A DNA stretch of 64,000 bases, taken from assembly GCF_029227915.1 (NCBI RefSeq), contig NC_079876.1:36005828-36069827 (forward strand), given 5' to 3'. This DNA comes from Hydractinia symbiolongicarpus. Its lineage: Eukaryota; Cnidaria; Hydrozoa; Anthoathecata; Hydractiniidae. A program made the position numbers and the translations under genes. Shown in pieces: positions 60,037 through 64,000 of this stretch. The stretch's first letter is position 1; each line of letters opens with the position of its first letter. The notes under the pieces are model-generated. The model was not told the origin of the DNA. It did no database searches and was given only the letters and a program-made list of their open reading frames with translations.

Positions 60037-60127
60037 GCTGGGTGTAGGAGTCGAACCTACCTACATGGGAAGATCCAGATCGCATTTGATTTCTAGTCAA
60101 ACGCCTTAACCTCTTGGCCATCACAGC
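60037..60127 (-). pseudogene. tRNA-Ser(AGA)-like
   Basis: 91 nt on the minus strand: TGGCCAAGAGGTTAAGGCG, stem TTTGA/TCAAA with loop CTAGAAA (anticodon AGA), a long variable arm and T arm GTAGG-TTCGACT-CCTAC. Five of seven acceptor pairs form and the variable arm is longer than usual. Confidence 0.5.
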
Positions 60128-60187
60128 CTAACAAACTGCTGGCCATTGCCCCAAGGCCGACCGGAAAGCACAACATAAATGCTAAAG

Positions 60188-60255
60188 TGGCTGCCCTGAT
60201 TTAAAACAGGATCTCCTTTTTACTAGACAGGTGCTTTAACCGCTAAGTCAGCCCC
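60188..60255 (-). pseudogene. tRNA-Thr(AGT)-like
   Basis: The minus strand has CTTAGCGGTTAAAG, CCTGTCTAGTAA (anticodon AGT) and GGAGATCCTG. The T arm is degraded to GTTTTAAATC. Paralogue of 9482-9553. Confidence 0.5.
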
Positions 60256-60501
60256 CTGCTTGATCCGACATTTTGTAAAACAAAATATTACTCGTCGGAA
60301 AAATGGTTATGGCTACTGACACGTGGTTTACTACGTGATTTACTGCCATCTGGAAGGGTTAAAAAAGAGTAGTCACGAATTGGCATGTTTTTCTTGCGCC
60401 AGTAAATACCCTTCATAAAATAGAGAAAAAGGAAAAAAAAGAAATAGTTTGTAAAAAGTTCTGCTGGTCCATCCACTGCCCCTGTTGGGCACTGATAAAA
60501 T

Positions 60502-60567
60502 GCAGCGACCCAGAATTGAACTAGGGACCTTAAGTCTGATGCTCTCCCAACTGATCTAAAGAGAGCA
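60502..60567 (-). pseudogene. tRNA-Lys-like, internally deleted
   Basis: The minus strand has GATCAGTTGGGAGAGCATCA and GACTTAAGGTCCC, then GTTCAATTC. About 10 nt of the anticodon arm are missing compared with tRNA-Lys. Confidence 0.45.
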
Positions 60568-60664
60568 TAAAAGAATGGAGAAAGGGGGGGAAGAAACGAA
60601 AACGGCATGGTAGGTGCTGTTATTAGCATCATGCCCCAACTATTTTTATAACAAAACACTTATT

Positions 60665-61240
60665 GTTAGTGGCAACCTACTTATTTTAAAAGGTAAGAAA
60701 AGTTAGAGAATGTTTAATTTTGGCGATCCCTTGTCGGCTTTCCTGTGCTCCTTAAGCCAAGTATATATGTTTTTCCAGCTTTCTGATGATTTCATTGAAG
60801 GTGTATTTACACCAACATCATCAAACCACGACTCTTTACTTATACTAGACAACCTTCTTTTAGCATATTTTTTTTACGTTTTCTCGACGAACGGAAAGGA
60901 TTACTTTTCTAACTATATTTCGACATGGTTCCAATTTAATATTAAGTTTTCCGAAAGCATGCCACATAGCCGTATAAATGCACAGATTTTCACGTCGACT
61001 TGTCAGATGATTTTGTTTGTTATTTTTAAAAAGATGATTACCTTATTGTTAGAATAAATATCTACACCAGCTGACTCAACTCGTTTTGCACATATTTTGT
61101 CGAAGGTTTGAAGAATATAACACCTGAAAAGGCTTTTTCCAGAAAAAAGGAATGTTCCAAATGTTTTCATGGAATATAAAATATGTCATTCGAAAGGGAA
61201 TTTTTTTTCTCCATGTCATAATTTTTTTTGCAAAAACCCT
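60665..61240. other. Non-coding or unrecognised stretch
   Basis: A plus-strand frame of 115 codons (60710-61057) has no recognisable motif and is probably chance. The minus strand has SISKESWFDDVGVNT at about 60850, which I cannot place. Confidence 0.35.
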
Positions 61241-61249
61241 AAAAAAATT

Positions 61250-61800
61250 TTGTTTTCTTTACAGTAACCTTAATTGTCTCTCATAGTGGCTGTTTATCCA
61301 CGCTTCTTGGTGGTCCTTGTTGATTAGGCTTTCCAACGATCCTGTTAAAGTTTCGTGACGCAATATCGACGATACAACGTTTCTGTGTTACTTAGCTGTT
61401 CTTTCTGGTTTACTGCCACCTACTCTTATTAGCCAGCCCTGAAATCTGTCCAGGACATCATCTTCGCTTCTAGTGGTCATAAAAAATCGATTGTCTAAAT
61501 CTTCAGAATCAACGTCCTCACCTTACATATACCAAAGGTGATTCAACGTCACTGTTGTTTATAGATTCTTTTTCATTTCCATCTCCTGGAGCAGGATTTT
61601 TTATGTCATTTCCCCTTGCTATTCATGACTACTGCTCCTAACCAGGCATCATCACTGCTGCCTTCATAAACGTCAATTTCCTAAAAAAGATGCCGTGTCA
61701 AGGTATATTTCTGATACAGATTTTCTAACTCTGTTTTCTCGTATTCTTCTGAAGAACAATCAGAAGAATCAGTAGCTTCGCTTTCTTCTTAGTCGCTATG
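61250..61800 (-). pseudogene. Possible Crypton-like tyrosine recombinase N-terminal fragment
   Basis: The minus strand reads DSSDCSSEEYEKTELENLYQ (about 61780-61720), YEGSSDDAWLGAVV (61670-61625), then VDSEDLDNRFFMTTRSEDDV and LDRFQGWLIRVGGSKPERTA (61520-61400). A stop, HRNVVSSIL and HQEAWINSHYERQLR follow (to about 61265). An acidic tail followed by a helical FxxWL...G-K-x-A-x-x-H block is how the core-binding (SAM-like) domain of Crypton-type recombinases looks in invertebrate genomes I remember. No catalytic R/H/Y domain is visible. Stops show it is dead. Confidence 0.35.
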
Positions 61801-62009
61801 TAGAAAAAATGATTGTCTTTTTCATGTATTGCTGAACTTTTTGAGGCTTTAGTTTGTGATATTGCTGCAACTGATTGCCCAATCTTTTAGGTGTACTATA
61901 GTTTCTTTGAAGCTACTGAGCTTTGAATTTTCTTTTTCGACTCTGAGGTTTCCAAAGCTTTCAATGTCTAAATATAGATCATTTGAATTTTTTCGGCTGT
62001 AGTGTATTT

Positions 62010-62830
62010 TATAAATTATAACTCTACTGCAACTTTAGCCAAAATAAAAACACAATTTCAACCTTTTGTTACCCCGTCATAGGAAAAACAATTGGTCAAT
62101 GTTATTTTATTTTGCGAAATAAATTTCAGTAAAGGTTAACAAATTAATTGCGACATTGGAATGAGTGCTTAGTACAGGTAAACCGTGCGGCACATGCGGT
62201 TAGACTTAAGATTCTATTCAAAAAAAACTATTGCAGCTGTGGGTTACAAAACACAGGATACACTTCTGTTGAAGCGCCGGGTTAAGCCACAAGTAGCTGT
62301 GTTACCCGGCGTTAAACACCAGAATGAGTGATTAATTAAGAACCGTCAACTGTGCCACACATTCAGGTAAAGCGCTTTAGTAGAGCTATAATAGTGTGTA
62401 GAAAATCAAGTGAAGTGTACACAACTTTATGTTGTTTCTGGTGTAATATACTTTTCAAAAAATAACTTTCGACAACTTAGGTAAAATAAAAACACAGATT
62501 ACAATTCATTGTTACCCCGTTATAGCAAAAGCAGCTGGCCAACCCTCTTTATTTTTCAGGTAATGTTCCCGGTAAAAGTTTCAAAAAATGTTAAGCTGAG
62601 CGCTTAGTATAGGTAAACAACGTGTACTTTTTTCTGTAAAACACGTTATCACAATTTCGGTTAAACAGAAATACAGGAAACAGCCCGTTGTTAACACCGG
62701 ACTAGGCGCTTAGTACAGGTAGACTGTGTCGCACATAAGTATAGGTGTAACACCATTTTTTAAAAAACCTTATCTCAACTTCAGTTTAGAAAAAATCAGG
62801 AAACCGCCTGTCGTTATCAAGTTCAGTTAA
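62010..62830. repeat. Diverged tandem repeat, period about 440 bp
   Basis: GTTACCCCGTNATAG occurs at 62067 and 62509 and GNGCTTAGTANAGGTAAAC at 62166, 62605 and 62706, in parallel order with AATAAAAACACA beside them. GCGCCGGGTTAAGC and TTACCCGGCGTTAA at 62270-62315 are inverted to each other. No coding sequence. Confidence 0.5.
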
Positions 62831-63439
62831 AAGAATATATACAGCATAGCTTTCATAGCAGTAATAAAATTGTTAGCTGCGTAACTGCATTTAGCATAAG
62901 AATTAAGAATTGTGTTGCAGCCAAACTGCATTTAGCTACTTTCACATTTCAGCCAGAGGTAGCTAAAAGGAGCAAGCTAGGTAGACCCAAATTCATTATA
63001 AAAATAAATAACAATATACCAAACTGAAAAAAACTTTAAAAGAATAGGAACAAAGATAGCTATAGCTAGCTGCCTCAAAATCTCCGTTTTAGCTAGCTAA
63101 ACACGTGAAAACACACAGAAACTAATTAATCCTATAGGATACAAAGTACTCAGAAGAAAAAAGGATCGAAAGGAGACAAAAATTTCAAACCATCAATTCC
63201 AAACTAAAATCACAGTCGTAGGGGCATCATGTTTCCTCCGTCGGCATGTTGAGGCTTGGTCAAAATGGAGCCTCGTGATTGGTCTAATACGTGTAAGCGA
63301 TCAAAACAAAGCCTTTAAAAAGGGGGTCTGTCATGGATCCGAAATAAAGCTGCTGGGCAGCGGGAATTTTCCGAATGCCTCGCTACTTTCGACGCCATGT
63401 TGCCCAAAGACAGACAAAATACGGCTATTATAACGAAGA

Positions 63440-63620
63440 CTAGTCGTTAGCCCGTGGAAAAATCCACGGGTTCGCCCGTCCTTTTTTTACCGTATTGCGT
63501 GCGTCTCGCTACTGGCGCAGCTAAGCTACCATTTTGCGTGACAGACGGACAGACGTATACGGGTATTATAATATAGATAGCCGGGAAACCCGGCGTCGAA
63601 ACGCCGGGTTAAGCGATCAG
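63440..63620. repeat. GC-rich dispersed-repeat fragment with hairpins
   Basis: CCCGTGGAAAAATCCACGGG (63451-63470) is a perfect 8-bp stem with AAAA-type loop, and ACCCGGCGTCGAAACGCCGGGT (63588-63609) is a second hairpin. GACAGACGGACAGACG and GGTATTATAATATAGAT lie between. The CCGGGTTAAGCG word also occurs at 62275. The composition differs from the surroundings, as expected for an inserted repeat. Confidence 0.5.
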
Positions 63621-63729
63621 GAAGTATGTAGAATAAAAAAAACTTACCTTACATAAAACAGGCCTTTAATGTCTCAGGTAGTAACTCATTTTTGATGTTA
63701 TCTACAAAAAAAAAGGAACAGATCAACAC

Positions 63730-63924
63730 TTATGCAAATACAAAATTGATAGGTTCAGGCTTGCTGGTCCCCCGAACATTTATGATGTTCGTATTAGCTG
63801 CTTCCCACAGGGGTATCAGTTTAGCCAAAAGGTTATCCAAAGAATAAAGTATTGGATAATCTTTAACCTCATTGTAGCCAGCTTTGAACCAAAATATTAA
63901 GAATTTAACATTACAACTGTACAA
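63730..63924 (-). other. Unrecognised minus-strand open frame, 64 codons
   Basis: The frame contains YPILYSLDNLLAKLIPLWEA and INVRGTSKPEPINF. It could be an exon of a gene extending left of 63730, where a minus-strand IKNELLPETLKACF frame follows a pyrimidine-rich stretch near 63700. I recognise no family. Confidence 0.25.
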
Positions 63925-64000
63925 TTTTAGAGAGAACGGTAATCATGAAGCAATTTAATGGTTAAATGAAGCTATGTGCAAACATATACAAAGGTACTCA

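Larger units (their letters stand above)
60180..60660 (-). mobile_element. Composite tRNA-Thr/tRNA-Lys repeat, second copy
   Basis: Same order of blocks as 9440-10050: tRNA-Thr-like (60188-60255), body with GTGATTTACTGCCA and GAGTAGTCAC, TTGGGCACTGATAAAATG, tRNA-Lys-like (60502-60567), polypurine stretch and GCATCATGCCC. Minus-strand frames through it are not genes. Confidence 0.5.

Overview
The window is a eukaryotic, almost certainly metazoan, intergenic region built from transposable elements and their wreckage; I see no bacterial or viral genome and no certain single-copy host gene. Genes carry GT-AG introns, TATA boxes lie upstream of recurrent leader modules, and tRNA-derived repeats, microsatellites and large tandem duplications are common. 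The protein families (R2/NeSL-like LINE, THAP-DDE transposase, SAP-SWIM-YqaJ, Ulp1-PHD, HMGXB3-like/DUF6729 proteins) are ones I associate with cnidarians, especially hydrozoans. That assignment is an inference, not a proof.

Layout. 1-2600: a short inverted-repeat element, a tRNA-derived SINE and LINE-UTR-like repeats. 2.8-5.2 kb: the 3' half of an R2/NeSL-like LINE whose restriction-like endonuclease (RLE) is followed by two ubiquitin-specific-protease (USP) domains. 5.3-12.6 kb: fragments of a recurrent DUF6729/HMGXB3-like family, a MITE and a tRNA-Thr/tRNA-Lys-derived composite repeat. 12.6-26.3 kb: a second copy of the LINE, split by two DNA transposons. The first (13918-19334) has 33-bp inverted repeats, a 9-bp target duplication and three genes: Ulp1-like protease + PHD (-), an intact 542-aa THAP-DDE transposase (+), and SAP-SWIM-YqaJ (-). 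The second (about 19.9-25.9 kb) carries a multi-exon, decayed gene of an unnamed family.

26.3-38.9 kb: DUF6729-family genes, three of them in a head-to-tail array with a period of about 4 kb, each with its own TATA-leader module. 39.1-41.4 kb: another copy. 41839-52504: four nearly identical 2.6-2.7 kb units in which the C-terminal half of the gene faces the N-terminal half, a LINE 3' end is inserted, and an (ATT)n tract varies in length. 52.6-58.7 kb: a diverged promoter copy, a repeat of about 75 bp, and the most complete DUF6729-family gene, with a 289-bp (TA)n tract in its first intron. 59.7-60.7 kb: five consecutive tRNA-like sequences on the minus strand. 61-64 kb: a possible Crypton-like recombinase fragment and diverged repeats.

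How the parts relate: the RLE-USP LINE is the host of the two DNA transposons, and comparing its two copies gives an empty site for the first. The DUF6729 family has spread by dispersal and by local tandem amplification. Most coding sequences contain stops or frameshifts; the THAP-DDE transposase is the only long gene that looks intact.
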